Shown here: positions 8,630-18,474 of the stretch, in pieces
Layout: the number at the start of each line of letters is the position of its first letter
Numbering within the stretch: position 1 is the stretch's first letter
DNA from: Motilimonas eburnea
Lineage (GTDB): Bacteria > Pseudomonadota > Gammaproteobacteria > Enterobacterales > CBDFNC01
Assembly (NCBI RefSeq): GCF_021295345.1
Contig: NZ_JAIMJB010000025.1
Coordinates: forward strand, 1 to 53,667
Reading direction: 5' to 3'
DNA: 53,667 nt
The notes under the pieces: generated by a model
Databases searched by the model: none
Told to the model about the DNA's origin: nothing
The model's input: the letters and a program-made list of their open reading frames with translations, nothing else
Program-made: the position numbers and the translations under genes

Positions 8630-10477
8630 TTATTCGTCGAGGAAGCTGCGAAGCTGCTCGCTGCGACTTGGATGGCGCAGTTTACGCAAGGCTTTAGCTT
8701 CAATTTGACGGATACGCTCACGGGTTACGTCAAACTGTTTACCTACTTCTTCTAGGGTGTGGTCGGTATTCATGTCGATACCAAAACGCATCCGCAGTAC
8801 TTTCGCTTCACGTGCGGTTAGGCCGGCTAATACGTCGTTGGTCGCATTTTTCAGGCTTTCGCTGGTGGCGGAATCCACTGGTAGATGGATGGTGGTATCT
8901 TCGATGAAGTCACCTAAGTGCGAATCTTCATCATCACCAATTGGCGTCTCCATCGAGATCGGCTCTTTGGCAATTTTGAGTACCTTACGGATCTTGTCTT
9001 CCGGCATCATCATACGCTCTGCCAATTCTTCAGGAGTGGGTTCGCGGCCCATCTCTTGCAGCATTTGGCGTGAGATACGGTTCAGTTTGTTGATGGTTTC
9101 AATCATGTGAACCGGAATACGTATGGTACGTGCTTGGTCAGCAATCGAACGCGTAATGGCTTGACGGATCCACCAAGTAGCGTAAGTTGAGAACTTGTAA
9201 CCACGTCGGTATTCAAACTTATCAACCGCTTTCATTAGACCTATGTTACCTTCTTGGATCAGATCCAAGAATTGTAGGCCGCGGTTGGTGTATTTTTTCG
9301 CGATGGAAATTACCAGACGTAAGTTGGCTTCAACCATTTCTTTTTTAGCACGGCGGGCCTTGGCTTCACCTATGCTCATGCGGCGGTTGATGTCTTTAAT
9401 GTCGGTAATGGTTAGGCCGGTTTCTTCTTCTACCGAGGCCATTTTTACGATACAACGTAAAATTTCGTCGCGTAACACAGACAGTGAAGCGCTGTAAGGC
9501 TTGCCTTCTGCGATGGCGTTTTCTAACCAAGTACGATCGGTTTCATTGCCTGGGAAAACGGATACGAACGATTTCTTAGGCATCTTACATTGGTCGACCA
9601 CCATTTTTAAGATAAGACGCTCTTGAACACGTACGCGATCCATCATTGAGCGCATGTTGCTTACCATGCGGTCAAATTGCTTAGGCACAAGGCGGAATTC
9701 TTTAAATACTTCTGCCAGCTCTTTGATGGCTTCTTTTGAATCTGGGCTTTGACGGCCTGACTTTTCGATAACAGCTAACAAGTTATCATGGGCTGAGCGC
9801 AGTGCCGCAAATTTCTCACGGGCTTCTTCCGGATCGGGGCCTTTGTCGCCGTCATCATCGTCGCTGTCGTCGTCATCGTCATCGTCGTCATCTAGATCTT
9901 CATCGTCTAGATCGTCGCCTGATAGTTCAGAACCGATGTGAGTGGCTGTTGGGGCTAAGGTTTCCGCTTCATTTGGGTCAATAAAGCCGGAAATAATATC
10001 GCTCAGCTTGATTTCTTCGGCTTCGTAGCGATCCCATTGCTCAAGTAGGTAGTGAATTGCTTCAGGGTATTCAGAGACGGACGTTTGAACAAGGTTGATG
10101 CCTTCTTCAATCCGTTTTGCGATATCGATTTCGCCTTCACGGGTTAACAGCTCAACTGTGCCCATTTCACGCATGTACATACGTACCGGGTCGGTAGTAC
10201 GACCAATTTCTGATTCCACCGAGGCAAGGGCTTGAGCCGCTGCTTCTGCTGCATCTTCATCTGCAGTATCTTCAGATAACATCAGATCATCGGCATCAGG
10301 TGCGTTTTCTACTACCTGAATACCCATGTCGTTAATCATTTGAATGATATCTTCAATTTGATCAGAATCGACGATGTCTTGGGGTAAGTGATCATTAACT
10401 TCGGCGTAAGTAAGGAAGCCTTGTTCTTTACCTTTGGTAACCAGAAGTTTTAACTGAGACTGAGGGGTTGGCTCCAT
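8630..10477 (-). CDS. rpoD: RNA polymerase sigma factor RpoD (sigma-70)
   Basis: Primary sigma factor, 615 residues from ATG 10477; E. coli RpoD has 613. The start is chosen because the protein then begins [12 protein letters not shown] like other RpoD proteins, and GGAG lies just upstream; the frame stays open to a TTG at 10513. Visible parts are region 1.1 at the N terminus, a very acidic non-conserved segment with nine consecutive Asp, region 2 ([17 protein letters not shown]), region 3 ([12 protein letters not shown]) and the region 4.2 helix-turn-helix ([18 protein letters not shown]). It is last in the rpsU-yqeY-dnaG-rpoD operon, 77 bp after dnaG. Confidence 0.98.
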   Translation of the reverse strand: MEPTPQSQLKLLVTKGKEQGFLTYAEVNDHLPQDIVDSDQIEDIIQMINDMGIQVVENAPDADDLMLSEDTADEDAAEAAAQALASVESEIGRTTDPVRMYMREMGTVELLTREGEIDIAKRIEEGINLVQTSVSEYPEAIHYLLEQWDRYEAEEIKLSDIISGFIDPNEAETLAPTATHIGSELSGDDLDDEDLDDDDDDDDDSDDDDGDKGPDPEEAREKFAALRSAHDNLLAVIEKSGRQSPDSKEAIKELAEVFKEFRLVPKQFDRMVSNMRSMMDRVRVQERLILKMVVDQCKMPKKSFVSVFPGNETDRTWLENAIAEGKPYSASLSVLRDEILRCIVKMASVEEETGLTITDIKDINRRMSIGEAKARRAKKEMVEANLRLVISIAKKYTNRGLQFLDLIQEGNIGLMKAVDKFEYRRGYKFSTYATWWIRQAITRSIADQARTIRIPVHMIETINKLNRISRQMLQEMGREPTPEELAERMMMPEDKIRKVLKIAKEPISMETPIGDDEDSHLGDFIEDTTIHLPVDSATSESLKNATNDVLAGLTAREAKVLRMRFGIDMNTDHTLEEVGKQFDVTRERIRQIEAKALRKLRHPSRSEQLRSFLDE

Positions 10478-10554
10478 AGACTCCATCCGATTAGGGTTTA
10501 AGGATTGGTGCAAAAATGCAAGGGCGCGATTATAATGCCTTTGCGCTTAATTTA

Positions 10555-12324
10555 CTAGTTAGAAGATGATAACTTTCTACTTTGAATCAGTTCACTGAGC
10601 TGCTTTTTTTGTTCTAAGCTAAGCTGACCTGTTCGGGCTTTAGCAAGTAATGCTTCTTCTTTTTGTTCGATATAGGTTGCGAGTAACTTATCTAAGGTGT
10701 CTAAAAACACCGCTTCAATTTGTGTTGCTTCAATATGATGGTCCCACATGGCTAATTTTGCCAGTTGTTGGCCTTCTTTTGTGCCTCGCCAATCTTCTAA
10801 TAACTGTCCCGTGGTGATATGGGGTTGTTGTTGGCACTTTTCAAGTATTTGGGCAAAAAGAGCACTGCCAGGCAAGTTTAACTCGGCGATTTCCGGCATC
10901 GGCGGTAAATCATTAACCAGCTGAGGATATTGAATGACTAAAGCAACGGCCATGCGCATGGGGGTGACTTTAGGTTGTCGAGCTGGTTTAGGTTTAGTTA
11001 CTTGCTCTGTTGTGTCGGATGACGGCAGAAGTTTCTCGAGGCCGGTTAAATCAATGGCGAGTAAGTTAGCTAACTTCTCCTTCATCATATGGCTGAATAC
11101 GTTGTTAGGCAGTTTTGCGATCAACGGCATGGCCAGCTGCGCTAATTTGGTCTTGCCATCACGACTGCCCATATTGACTTGTTGCAGTAAGTTTTCAAAC
11201 AGAAAATCCGACAGCGGTGTGGCTTTGGTTAGTCGTTGCTCAAACGCGTCTTTACCTTCTTGACGAACCATGGAGTCGGGATCTTCCCCATCGGGTAAAA
11301 ACATAAATTTCAGTGATTTACCGTCTTGAAGCAAGGGTAAGGCATTTTCCAACGCGCGCCAAGCCGCTGCGCGTCCGGCGCGGTCTCCATCGTAACAACA
11401 GATCACTTCATCTGTGGTTCTAAACAAGGTTTGCATGTGCTCGGGCGTGGTACTGGTGCCAAGGGACGCGACGGCATAATCAATGTCAAATTGGGCGAGG
11501 GCGACCACGTCCATGTAGCCTTCAACCACTAGGATCTTGGCCACGTCTTTATGGGCTTTTTTGACTTCATAAAGGGCGTACAACTCGCGCCCTTTATGAA
11601 AAATAGGGGTTTCGGGCGAGTTGAGGTATTTAGGCGTGCCGTCGCCTAACACGCGGCCACCAAAGCCGATCACGCGACCACGCCGATCACGAATAGGAAA
11701 CATCACACGATCGCGAAAGCGGTCATAGCTGCCACCGCCCTCTTTTTCGATTAGCATGCCGCCTTCAATCAGTTGCGCCTGACTATCACGATTAGGTGCG
11801 AAGCGCTTTTTCACCTCGTCCCAGCTGTCGGGCGCAAAACCAATGCCAAATCGTTGGCAAATTTCCCCGCTTAGGCCACGACCTTTTAGGTAATCAATGA
11901 CGCGTTGGCTGTGGGCTTGGCCACGCAGCTGTTGCTGATAAAAGTGGGCGATTTGCTCCATCACTTGGTAAAGATCTTTTTTACCTTGGATTTGCGCTGG
12001 CGTTGGTGCTGGGCCTGAGCCTTGCTCACGTGGCACATCTAAACCATGAATACTGGCTAATTCTTCAATGGCATCGGGAAATTCTAAGCCGTCGTACTCC
12101 ATCACAAAGCTGATGGCATTACCGTGAGCGCCACAGCCAAAACAATGGTAAAACTGCTTGTTTGGGCTGACGGTAAATGAGGGGGATTTTTCGTTATGGA
12201 ACGGACAACAAGCCTGATAGTTTTGTCCGGCTTTTTTGAGTTTTACTCGGCTATCGATAAGATCAACGATGTCTGTGCGAGCGATAAGGGTATCGATGAA
12301 ATCGCGTGGGATCCTGCCTGCCAT
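10555..12324 (-). CDS. dnaG: DNA primase DnaG
   Basis: 589 residues; E. coli DnaG has 581. It makes RNA primers at the replication fork and docks on DnaB helicase. The N terminus carries the CHC2-type zinc site (CPFHNEKSPSF then FHCFGCGAHG-like YHCFGCGAHG, about residues 40-67). The TOPRIM catalytic core shows EGYMDVVAL and the metal-binding DGDRAG. The C-terminal third is the less conserved helicase-binding domain. The protein begins MAGRIPRDFIDTL as in the family. It sits between yqeY and rpoD in the macromolecular synthesis operon, with a hairpin upstream that may limit its expression. Confidence 0.98.
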   Translation of the reverse strand: MAGRIPRDFIDTLIARTDIVDLIDSRVKLKKAGQNYQACCPFHNEKSPSFTVSPNKQFYHCFGCGAHGNAISFVMEYDGLEFPDAIEELASIHGLDVPREQGSGPAPTPAQIQGKKDLYQVMEQIAHFYQQQLRGQAHSQRVIDYLKGRGLSGEICQRFGIGFAPDSWDEVKKRFAPNRDSQAQLIEGGMLIEKEGGGSYDRFRDRVMFPIRDRRGRVIGFGGRVLGDGTPKYLNSPETPIFHKGRELYALYEVKKAHKDVAKILVVEGYMDVVALAQFDIDYAVASLGTSTTPEHMQTLFRTTDEVICCYDGDRAGRAAAWRALENALPLLQDGKSLKFMFLPDGEDPDSMVRQEGKDAFEQRLTKATPLSDFLFENLLQQVNMGSRDGKTKLAQLAMPLIAKLPNNVFSHMMKEKLANLLAIDLTGLEKLLPSSDTTEQVTKPKPARQPKVTPMRMAVALVIQYPQLVNDLPPMPEIAELNLPGSALFAQILEKCQQQPHITTGQLLEDWRGTKEGQQLAKLAMWDHHIEATQIEAVFLDTLDKLLATYIEQKEEALLAKARTGQLSLEQKKQLSELIQSRKLSSSN

Positions 12325-12448
12325 AAACCCTCAATAAACGAACTTGAATCTTTTCTATGTTGCTGGCCAAGCTGAAACACCTTGCATCAAAATGGCTTAA
12401 GTGTTGCTAAGTTAGCAGTAAACAATAAGAAATAAAACGTCAGAAACA

Positions 12449-12485
12449 AACAAGCCGCACACTTTCGAAAAAGTTGCGGCTTGTT
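12449..12485 (-). terminator. Hairpin between yqeY and dnaG (attenuator-like)
   Basis: An 11-bp GC-containing stem (arms 12449-12459 and 12475-12485), then a T-rich tract (TGTTTCTG) on the minus strand, just after the yqeY stop. A partial terminator inside the operon is known between rpsU and dnaG in E. coli; here it follows yqeY and could set the rpsU:dnaG ratio. Confidence 0.65.
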
Positions 12486-12504
12486 CAATCAGCTTAGAAT
12501 GGGA

Positions 12505-12948
12505 TTAAGATAAACTGGCTTTAATTTTGCCGCTTACTTGTCCCATGTCCGCTCTACCTTGAATTTGGCTTTTGATCGCCGCCATGACTTTGCCCATGTC
12601 CTGCATACCCTGTGCGCCGGTTGATTCCAGTGCAGCAGCGATAATGCTGTCTACTTCTTCCTCGGTAAGAGGTTGAGGTAAGAATTCTTGTAGAACATTA
12701 AGTTCTTCAGATTCTTTATCGGCTAGGTCTTGACGATTTGCTGCTTCAAACTGGGCGATAGAGTCTTTGCGTTGTTTTACCATTTTGGTAATCACTGCAA
12801 TAATCTCTTGGTCAGATAACTCAACTTGGTTATCGACTTCGCTCTGCTTGATGGCCGCCATGAGCATGCGGATGGCACCTAAGCGGACTTTGTCCTTGGC
12901 GCGCATTGCTGCTTTTTGTTGGTCTTGCAACTTCTCTTTCAAGGTCAT
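12505..12948 (-). CDS. yqeY: GatB/YqeY-domain protein
   Basis: 147 residues, a stand-alone GatB/YqeY domain related to the tRNA-binding tail of the GatB amidotransferase subunit. It starts MTLKEKLQDQQKAAMRAKDK and contains EFLPQPLTEEEV and the C-terminal GRADMGQVSGKIK, all typical of the family. The cellular role is not settled; tRNA-linked functions are proposed from homology. It is the second gene of the operon, 13 bp after rpsU, a placement common in Shewanella- and Vibrio-type genomes but absent from the E. coli operon. Confidence 0.93.
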   Translation of the reverse strand: MTLKEKLQDQQKAAMRAKDKVRLGAIRMLMAAIKQSEVDNQVELSDQEIIAVITKMVKQRKDSIAQFEAANRQDLADKESEELNVLQEFLPQPLTEEEVDSIIAAALESTGAQGMQDMGKVMAAIKSQIQGRADMGQVSGKIKASLS

Positions 12949-12961
12949 TACGAACGCCTTA

Positions 12962-13189
<228 letters not shown>

Positions 13190-13246
13190 TCAGGGTGTTT
13201 GTGAAGCCGGTCGTAGATTGACCAGTCTGTTTAAAAATGGTGCGGA

Positions 13247-13276
13247 ATTTTAATCCTATTAGGGGGCGTTTGTAAA
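13247..13276 (-). promoter_or_regulatory. Promoter of the rpsU operon
   Basis: TTTACA (13271-13276) and TAAAAT (13247-13252) on the minus strand with an 18-bp spacer, about 70 bp before rpsU. It lies in the divergent region shared with tsaD. No clear tsaD promoter was recognised. Confidence 0.55.
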
Positions 13277-13407
13277 CCCCGATTAATTGTCTCTGGTGAA
13301 AAAAGCTGTGAATCGTTACACTAGCGCCAAATTTTTGCCCCGCAAACGCGGTGGAAAAGTGAATTAAGCCCGACTTTGTTGGTTGATTCTAGCTTAGAGG
13401 AATGAAG

Positions 13408-14433
13408 ATGCGAATTTTAGGTATTGAAACATCGTGTGATGAAACAGGTGTGGCCATTTATGACGACGAACAGGGTTTATTGGCTCATCGTTTGTACAGT
13501 CAGGTGAAGTTACATGCTGATTATGGTGGTGTGGTGCCCGAGCTGGCTTCACGCGATCATGTTCGTAAAACCATTCCTCTTATAAAAGAAGCGCTAGCCG
13601 AAGCGAATTGTACTCAAGCTGATATTGACGGCATTGCATTTACCGCAGGGCCAGGGTTAGTGGGTGCTTTGTTAGTCGGTGCCACGATTGGCCGCAGTAT
13701 TGCTTACGCATGGGGTGTACCCGCAGTGGCCGTACATCATATGGAGGGGCACTTATTAGCACCCATGTTAGAAGAAGATCGCCCTGAGTTTCCTTTTCTC
13801 GCGTTGCTTGTTTCTGGCGGTCACAGCATGATGGTCAATGTGCAGGGCATAGGTGAATATGAAGTGCTCGGTGAAAGTGTGGATGATGCGGCCGGCGAAG
13901 CATTTGATAAAACAGCTAAGTTAATGGGGCTGGATTACCCGGGCGGGCCATTACTGGCTAAATTAGCCGAGCAGGGTACGCCTGGTCGTTTCACCTTTCC
14001 AAGGCCGATGACAGATAAGCCTGGACTTGATTTTAGCTTTAGTGGTTTAAAGACGTTTGCTGCCAACACGATACGCAGTGAAGGGGATGATGAACAAACC
14101 CGCGCCGACATCGCCTATGCGTTTCAAGATGCGGTGATCGATACCTTGGCGATTAAGTGTCGCCGCGCCCTAGATCAAACCGGTTTGAAATCCTTGGTGA
14201 TTGCCGGTGGGGTGAGTGCGAATAAGCAGTTACGTGAGCAATTGGATGTCATGATGAAGAAACGTGGCGGCAAGGTGTATTATCCTCGCCCTGAGTTTTG
14301 CACCGATAACGGCGCGATGATTGCCTATGCGGGGATGCAACGCCTAAAAGCGCAGCAGCTGGAAAGTTTAAGTATTCAAGCTAAACCGCGTTGGCCGATT
14401 GATACCTTAGCGCCATTAGCATCCTCGTGCTAA
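13408..14433 (+). CDS. tsaD: tRNA threonylcarbamoyladenosine transferase TsaD
   Basis: 341 residues (formerly Gcp/YgjD). With TsaB and TsaE it transfers threonylcarbamoyl to A37 of ANN-decoding tRNAs. The N terminus [14 protein letters not shown] is the family signature; the metal-binding HMEGH motif ([11 protein letters not shown]) and the late [10 protein letters not shown] motif are present. The start is ATG 13408 because GAGG at 13397-13400 is 7 bp upstream; the ATG at 13402 would leave almost no spacing. It is divergent from rpsU, as in E. coli. Confidence 0.97.
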   Translation: MRILGIETSCDETGVAIYDDEQGLLAHRLYSQVKLHADYGGVVPELASRDHVRKTIPLIKEALAEANCTQADIDGIAFTAGPGLVGALLVGATIGRSIAYAWGVPAVAVHHMEGHLLAPMLEEDRPEFPFLALLVSGGHSMMVNVQGIGEYEVLGESVDDAAGEAFDKTAKLMGLDYPGGPLLAKLAEQGTPGRFTFPRPMTDKPGLDFSFSGLKTFAANTIRSEGDDEQTRADIAYAFQDAVIDTLAIKCRRALDQTGLKSLVIAGGVSANKQLREQLDVMMKKRGGKVYYPRPEFCTDNGAMIAYAGMQRLKAQQLESLSIQAKPRWPIDTLAPLASSC

Positions 14434-14443
14434 TCAGCTGGGA

Positions 14444-15103
14444 TCACTTAGATTCATCTTGCTGTTGAGTGGCTTGGGGTGGCGTTTCTTGCGGCGAATC
14501 ATGTTTATCCATAGAAAATTTGCGCCAAATCTTCAGCTCGGTGCCACGATAAAGGCGAGCGATGTTTTCATGGTGGCGCAAAATCACCAAACAACCTAGC
14601 ATGGAAACGGGTAAGGTATATTCCGGCTTAATTAAATAGGTAAACAAAGGCGCAAGCAGGGCGGTGATAATGGCCGCTAACGAAGAATAGCCACTGAGAG
14701 CCACCACGAGTAGCCAGCAGCCCACTAAGGCGCCAGCAATATCCATTCCTAAAGGCAGCATGGCCCCCATTGAGGTGGCCACGGCTTTGCCCCCCTTAAA
14801 GTGAAAAAATATTGGGTAGATATGGCCTAAGCATGCCGCCACGCCGACTAAGCCAATATAAACCGGCTCAAACCCCGCCCAATAAGCACAATAGACGGGC
14901 AAGGTGCCTTTTAATAAGTCAGCTAGTAACACCCAAGCCGCTGCTTGTGGGCCGCCTAATCGGAGCACATTGGTAGTACCTGGGTTGTTTGAGCCATGTT
15001 GGCGAGGGTCGGGAAGTTTTTTTAATCGGCAGATTAAAACGGCACTCGAGACTGAGCCCAGTAGGTAAGCTAAAAAAATAAAGACAATGACGGTGGCAGT
15101 CAT
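14444..15103 (-). CDS. plsY: Glycerol-3-phosphate acyltransferase PlsY
   Basis: 219 residues, an inner-membrane enzyme that acylates glycerol-3-phosphate with acyl-phosphate to start phospholipid synthesis. Five or so hydrophobic segments are visible, with the family motifs LLGSVSSAV, the loop [12 protein letters not shown] (phosphate-binding), [17 protein letters not shown], and a cytoplasmic charged C-terminal tail. It is convergent with tsaD (10-bp gap) and divergent from folB, keeping the E. coli arrangement. Confidence 0.96.
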   Translation of the reverse strand: MTATVIVFIFLAYLLGSVSSAVLICRLKKLPDPRQHGSNNPGTTNVLRLGGPQAAAWVLLADLLKGTLPVYCAYWAGFEPVYIGLVGVAACLGHIYPIFFHFKGGKAVATSMGAMLPLGMDIAGALVGCWLLVVALSGYSSLAAIITALLAPLFTYLIKPEYTLPVSMLGCLVILRHHENIARLYRGTELKIWRKFSMDKHDSPQETPPQATQQQDESK

Positions 15104-15234
15104 AAAATGCTGTTTTTCCTTCTTGGCTTTTTGCGTTATTATCGCCGCTCTTAAATAGCCTACCGATAATACGCTTAATTATTGGGCGGTGGTAGCCCTT
15201 CTCGGCCAAAAAAACCAAACTGTCAGGAAAGCAA

Positions 15235-15609
15235 ATGGATCGCGTTTTTATTCATTCTTTGGAAGTCTTGTGCACCATAGGCGTGTACGATTGGGAAAAG
15301 ACCATCAAGCAAAAACTGGTATTTGATCTGGTATTAGCCTTTGATAACAAGCCTTCAGCCCAAGATGACAATATTGATTTAGCTTTAGATTATGCGGTGT
15401 TATCGCAACGAGTGGTTGAGTTTGCACAACAGCATACTTTCGAGCTGATAGAAACTATGGCAGAGCGGGTCGCAGCCATGATCATGGCTGAGTTTAACGT
15501 GCCAGGATTACAATTAACCCTGAGTAAACCCGGCGCGGTCCCGATGGCGGCCAATGTTGGGGTGCAAATTACCCGCGGTAAGTTTTATGCCCAAGGTACA
15601 CAGTTGTAA
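15235..15609 (+). CDS. folB: Dihydroneopterin aldolase FolB
   Basis: 124 residues. It cleaves 7,8-dihydroneopterin to hydroxymethyl-dihydropterin and glycolaldehyde in folate synthesis. The protein begins MDRVFIHSLEVLCTIGVYDWE, matching FolB, and contains LDYAVLSQRVVEF and the C-terminal LTLSKPGAVPMAANVGV. Its TAA overlaps the folK start by one base (TAATG), indicating translational coupling. Confidence 0.96.
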   Translation: MDRVFIHSLEVLCTIGVYDWEKTIKQKLVFDLVLAFDNKPSAQDDNIDLALDYAVLSQRVVEFAQQHTFELIETMAERVAAMIMAEFNVPGLQLTLSKPGAVPMAANVGVQITRGKFYAQGTQL

Positions 15610-16130
15610 TGGCGCAAATTTATATTAGCGTTGGCTCAAATATCGATCGTGCTCATTATATTCAAGCTGGGATAGATGCGATGACGGCCTTGTTTGGTGA
15701 GTTAAAGGTATCTTCTGTGTTTGAAAGTGAAGCGGTCGGCTTTAACGGCAGTGCTTTTTATAATTTAGTGGTCGGGGCCGACACGCAATTACCTGCGGAG
15801 GAAGTAGCGCAGTGTTTAAAGCAAATTGAATTGGAAAACGGCCGCACACCAGATTCACGCAAGTTTTCGCCTCGCACGCTCGACCTTGATTTATTACTTT
15901 ATGACGATTTAATCACCCATCAAGGCGTCCAACTCCCCCGAGATGAAATCCCCCATAATGCCTTTGTGTTGTGGCCGTTAGCAGAGCTAGCGCCTGATAA
16001 GGTTCATCCTATTTTAGGAAAAAGCTACCGCGTACTTTGGCAAAATTACGATAAATCTTCACAAAAATTGTGGAAAATCCCTTTTAATTGGAAATCTTCA
16101 GAAAGGAACAATCAGCATGACAATGCTTGA
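15609..16130 (+). CDS. folK: HPPK (6-hydroxymethyl-dihydropterin pyrophosphokinase) FolK
   Basis: 173 residues. It transfers pyrophosphate from ATP to hydroxymethyl-dihydropterin, the step after FolB. Family motifs are [10 protein letters not shown] at the N terminus, [19 protein letters not shown], and the active-site stretch [19 protein letters not shown] with the metal-binding [21 protein letters not shown] follows. It is coupled to folB upstream and overlaps uppP downstream by 14 bp. E. coli keeps folB here but has folK elsewhere, so this pairing is a lineage difference. Confidence 0.95.
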   Translation: MAQIYISVGSNIDRAHYIQAGIDAMTALFGELKVSSVFESEAVGFNGSAFYNLVVGADTQLPAEEVAQCLKQIELENGRTPDSRKFSPRTLDLDLLLYDDLITHQGVQLPRDEIPHNAFVLWPLAELAPDKVHPILGKSYRVLWQNYDKSSQKLWKIPFNWKSSERNNQHDNA

Positions 16131-16920
16131 AATAGTGGTGTTAGCCATCGTTCAGGGCCTCACCGAGTTTTTACCTATCTCCAGCTCGGCACATCTCATT
16201 TTACCCTCGCAAATTTTAGGCTGGCAAGATCAAGGCCTTGCCTTTGATGTGGCGGTTCACGTGGGAACCTTGATCGCGGTGGTGCAATATTTTCGCCGCG
16301 AAGTCTCAACCATGGCCGTCGCTTGGACGGGCTCGGTTTTAAAGCGCCAACACAATCAAGACAGTAAGCTTGCTTGGTGGATCATTTTAGGCACCATTCC
16401 CGCGGGCTTGTTTGGGCTATTTGGCAAAGACTTTATTGAAACCTATTTACGCAGCGGCTACGTGATTGCGACGACGACTATCGTATTTGGTTTATTGCTT
16501 CTACTTGCCGATAAACTAGCCAAGCAACAGGTTACCGAGTATCAGTTAGGGTGGAAAACGGTGTTGTTGGTCGGTTTTGCGCAAGCAATGGCATTGATCC
16601 CCGGTACATCGCGCTCGGGTGTCACCATGACCGCTGGTTTGTTTTTAGGCATGACGCGACAAGCCGCAGCGCGCTTTTCCTTCTTGTTGTCGATTCCCTT
16701 GATCTTTTTAGCGGGCAGTTACTTGACCTTGAAGCTGATCACCTCCGGTGAAGCGGTGGATTGGTTTGCCATGATAGTCGGGGCCTTGTTAGCCTATATC
16801 AGTGCCTTGATCTGTATTACCTTCTTCTTGAAAGTGATTGAAAAGATGGGCATGTTGCCTTTCGTTATCTACCGACTAGCCTTAGGTATCGCGCTATTTG
16901 TCGTGCTGTCATGGGCATAA
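16117..16920 (+). CDS. uppP: Undecaprenyl-diphosphatase UppP (BacA)
   Basis: 267 residues, a polytopic membrane phosphatase that recycles undecaprenyl diphosphate for peptidoglycan and surface glycans and gives bacitracin tolerance. Catalytic signatures are [15 protein letters not shown] near the N terminus and [14 protein letters not shown] in the second half. The start ATG 16117 has AGGAA 8 bp upstream, better than the ATG at 16123. It overlaps folK and is the last gene of folB-folK-uppP. Confidence 0.97.
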   Translation: MTMLEIVVLAIVQGLTEFLPISSSAHLILPSQILGWQDQGLAFDVAVHVGTLIAVVQYFRREVSTMAVAWTGSVLKRQHNQDSKLAWWIILGTIPAGLFGLFGKDFIETYLRSGYVIATTTIVFGLLLLLADKLAKQQVTEYQLGWKTVLLVGFAQAMALIPGTSRSGVTMTAGLFLGMTRQAAARFSFLLSIPLIFLAGSYLTLKLITSGEAVDWFAMIVGALLAYISALICITFFLKVIEKMGMLPFVIYRLALGIALFVVLSWA

Positions 16921-16925
16921 GGTGA

Positions 16926-16952
16926 CTAGGCTGGAATATCGCTCCAGCCTAG
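16926..16952. terminator. Inverted repeat between convergent uppP and cca
   Basis: A perfect 10-bp stem (arms 16926-16935 and 16943-16952) with a 7-base loop fills the gap between the two stop codons. There is no clear T run on either side, so it is terminator-like only. Confidence 0.5.
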
Positions 16953-18191
16953 CTAAACAATCTGGCTTTCATTTTCTATCATAAATTGGCTTAGGCGTTT
17001 GGCGCGTTGCAATGTCAGTTGTTCACGAATGGCTTGGCCTTTAAAACCTGCTTTAATAATCGGCTGAACTTCAACGCTTTGAGCGGCTTTAAAGGCGGCG
17101 TGTAGATAGTCAGCTTCCGCATAGGGCCTGTCTTCAAAGCCCAAACGCCCAGTTAAATCGGCTTTGCAGGTTAATAATAGTTGCTCGAACCGCTCCGGTT
17201 TGCGCCATGCATCGGCGGTATCAAACAGGCTAAGGATTTGTTCAGGGGGTAGGCTGTATGCTCGGTGCACATCGCCATGGACTTGACTCATGATCAAAGC
17301 CAGATCGCGACAAGGGTTCGGCACTTTATACCGCTGACAAAAACCTTTGATCAGGGGCAACCCCTTGATGCCGTGATGCTTGTGGCTTGGCCAAAGGTTG
17401 GGGTCGGTTTCGGCTTTGCCAAAGTCATGACACAAGGCGCTAAAGCGGACCTCTAAATCCGGAGACAAGAGCGCGGCTTGCTCGATCACCATTAGGGTAT
17501 GCAGCCCTGTGTCTATCTCGGGGTGCCATTTTTTCGGCCCTGGTACACCGTATAAGTTATGCAGTTCAGGCAGTAATATTGGCAGCGCCTGACAATCTTT
17601 GAGTACTTGAAAAAAGACCTGAGGCGAATTTGTCATCAAGGCGGCTGACATTTCTTGCCAAACGCGCTCGGGCGTTAAATGATTAAGCTCGCCGTTGGTA
17701 CTAAGCTGAGTCATTAGCGCCAGTGTCTCGGGCGCGATGGTAAAGCCCTGACGATGATATCGCGCGGCAAAACGTGCCACCCTTAACACCCTTAAGGGAT
17801 CTTCGGCAAAGGCTGGGGAGATATGACGTAAGATCCGGTTTTTGAGATCTTGTTGGCCTTGATAAGGGTCTATGATCTGACCTTGTTGGTCTTGCGCCAT
17901 GGCGTTAATCGTCAGATCGCGGCGCTGTAAATCTTGTTCTAGGGTGACATCGGGGGCGAAATAGCATTCAAATCCCGTATAACCCGCTGCGGTTTTACGT
18001 TCGGTGCGGGCCAGGGCATATTCTTGCTTTGTATCAGGATGCAAAAAAACCGGAAAATCTTTACCTACCTGCTGGTAGCCTTGGGTTTGCATTTGTTTAG
18101 GTGTTGCCCCAACGACCACATAATCGCGATCTTTGATGGGTAAACCTAACAGGCGATCTCGAACGGCGCCTCCAACCAAATAAATTTGCAC
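16953..18191 (-). CDS. cca: CCA-adding multifunctional tRNA nucleotidyltransferase
   Basis: 412 residues, the same length as E. coli Cca. It adds or repairs the 3' CCA of tRNAs. The nucleotidyltransferase head shows [11 protein letters not shown] and the metal-binding [18 protein letters not shown] follows, and the central HD phosphohydrolase motif is ALCHDFGK. The C-terminal HD part, absent from many class II enzymes, is complete, so repair and phosphatase activities are likely. It is convergent with uppP. Confidence 0.97.
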   Translation of the reverse strand: MQIYLVGGAVRDRLLGLPIKDRDYVVVGATPKQMQTQGYQQVGKDFPVFLHPDTKQEYALARTERKTAAGYTGFECYFAPDVTLEQDLQRRDLTINAMAQDQQGQIIDPYQGQQDLKNRILRHISPAFAEDPLRVLRVARFAARYHRQGFTIAPETLALMTQLSTNGELNHLTPERVWQEMSAALMTNSPQVFFQVLKDCQALPILLPELHNLYGVPGPKKWHPEIDTGLHTLMVIEQAALLSPDLEVRFSALCHDFGKAETDPNLWPSHKHHGIKGLPLIKGFCQRYKVPNPCRDLALIMSQVHGDVHRAYSLPPEQILSLFDTADAWRKPERFEQLLLTCKADLTGRLGFEDRPYAEADYLHAAFKAAQSVEVQPIIKAGFKGQAIREQLTLQRAKRLSQFMIENESQIV

Positions 18192-18416
18192 GTTATTTCC
18201 CTTAAAATTTCACTTTCTTAAGTATACCTAAAAATAAATCTGAGCAGGCAATGGCGGCGGATGTTAGCCAAAGAATGTGACCCAAAATCCAGGTTTTTGT
18301 GGTTAACCTAGACTCTTTAACCCCTCTGTTGTGACGGTAAATCCAATATTGGCTGATTAAGATGAAATAATCTTTTGCGCCTGTGCGCAAAACTGACATT
18401 CTGTGGTAGCTTGATT

Positions 18417-18444
18417 TTGGTAATATGACGCTCTCTGCTATAGT
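18417..18444 (+). promoter_or_regulatory. Possible promoter of exeAB
   Basis: TTGGTA (18417-18422), a 16-bp spacer and TATAGT (18439-18444) with a TG extension just before the -10 box, 30 bp before the exeA start. The rest of the 283-bp gap between cca and exeA shows no convincing gene. Confidence 0.45.
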
Positions 18445-18474
18445 GGGCGTCCACTGGATGGATGCAGTTAGACT

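Noticed and set aside
8757-9110. Long antisense frames inside rpoD and dnaG
   Set aside because: They mirror strongly conserved coding sequence on the other strand and encode no recognisable protein.
18202-18399. Minus-strand open frame of 65 codons upstream of cca
   Set aside because: No ribosome binding site of note, no similarity I recognise, and it fills the probable promoter region between divergent cca and exeA.
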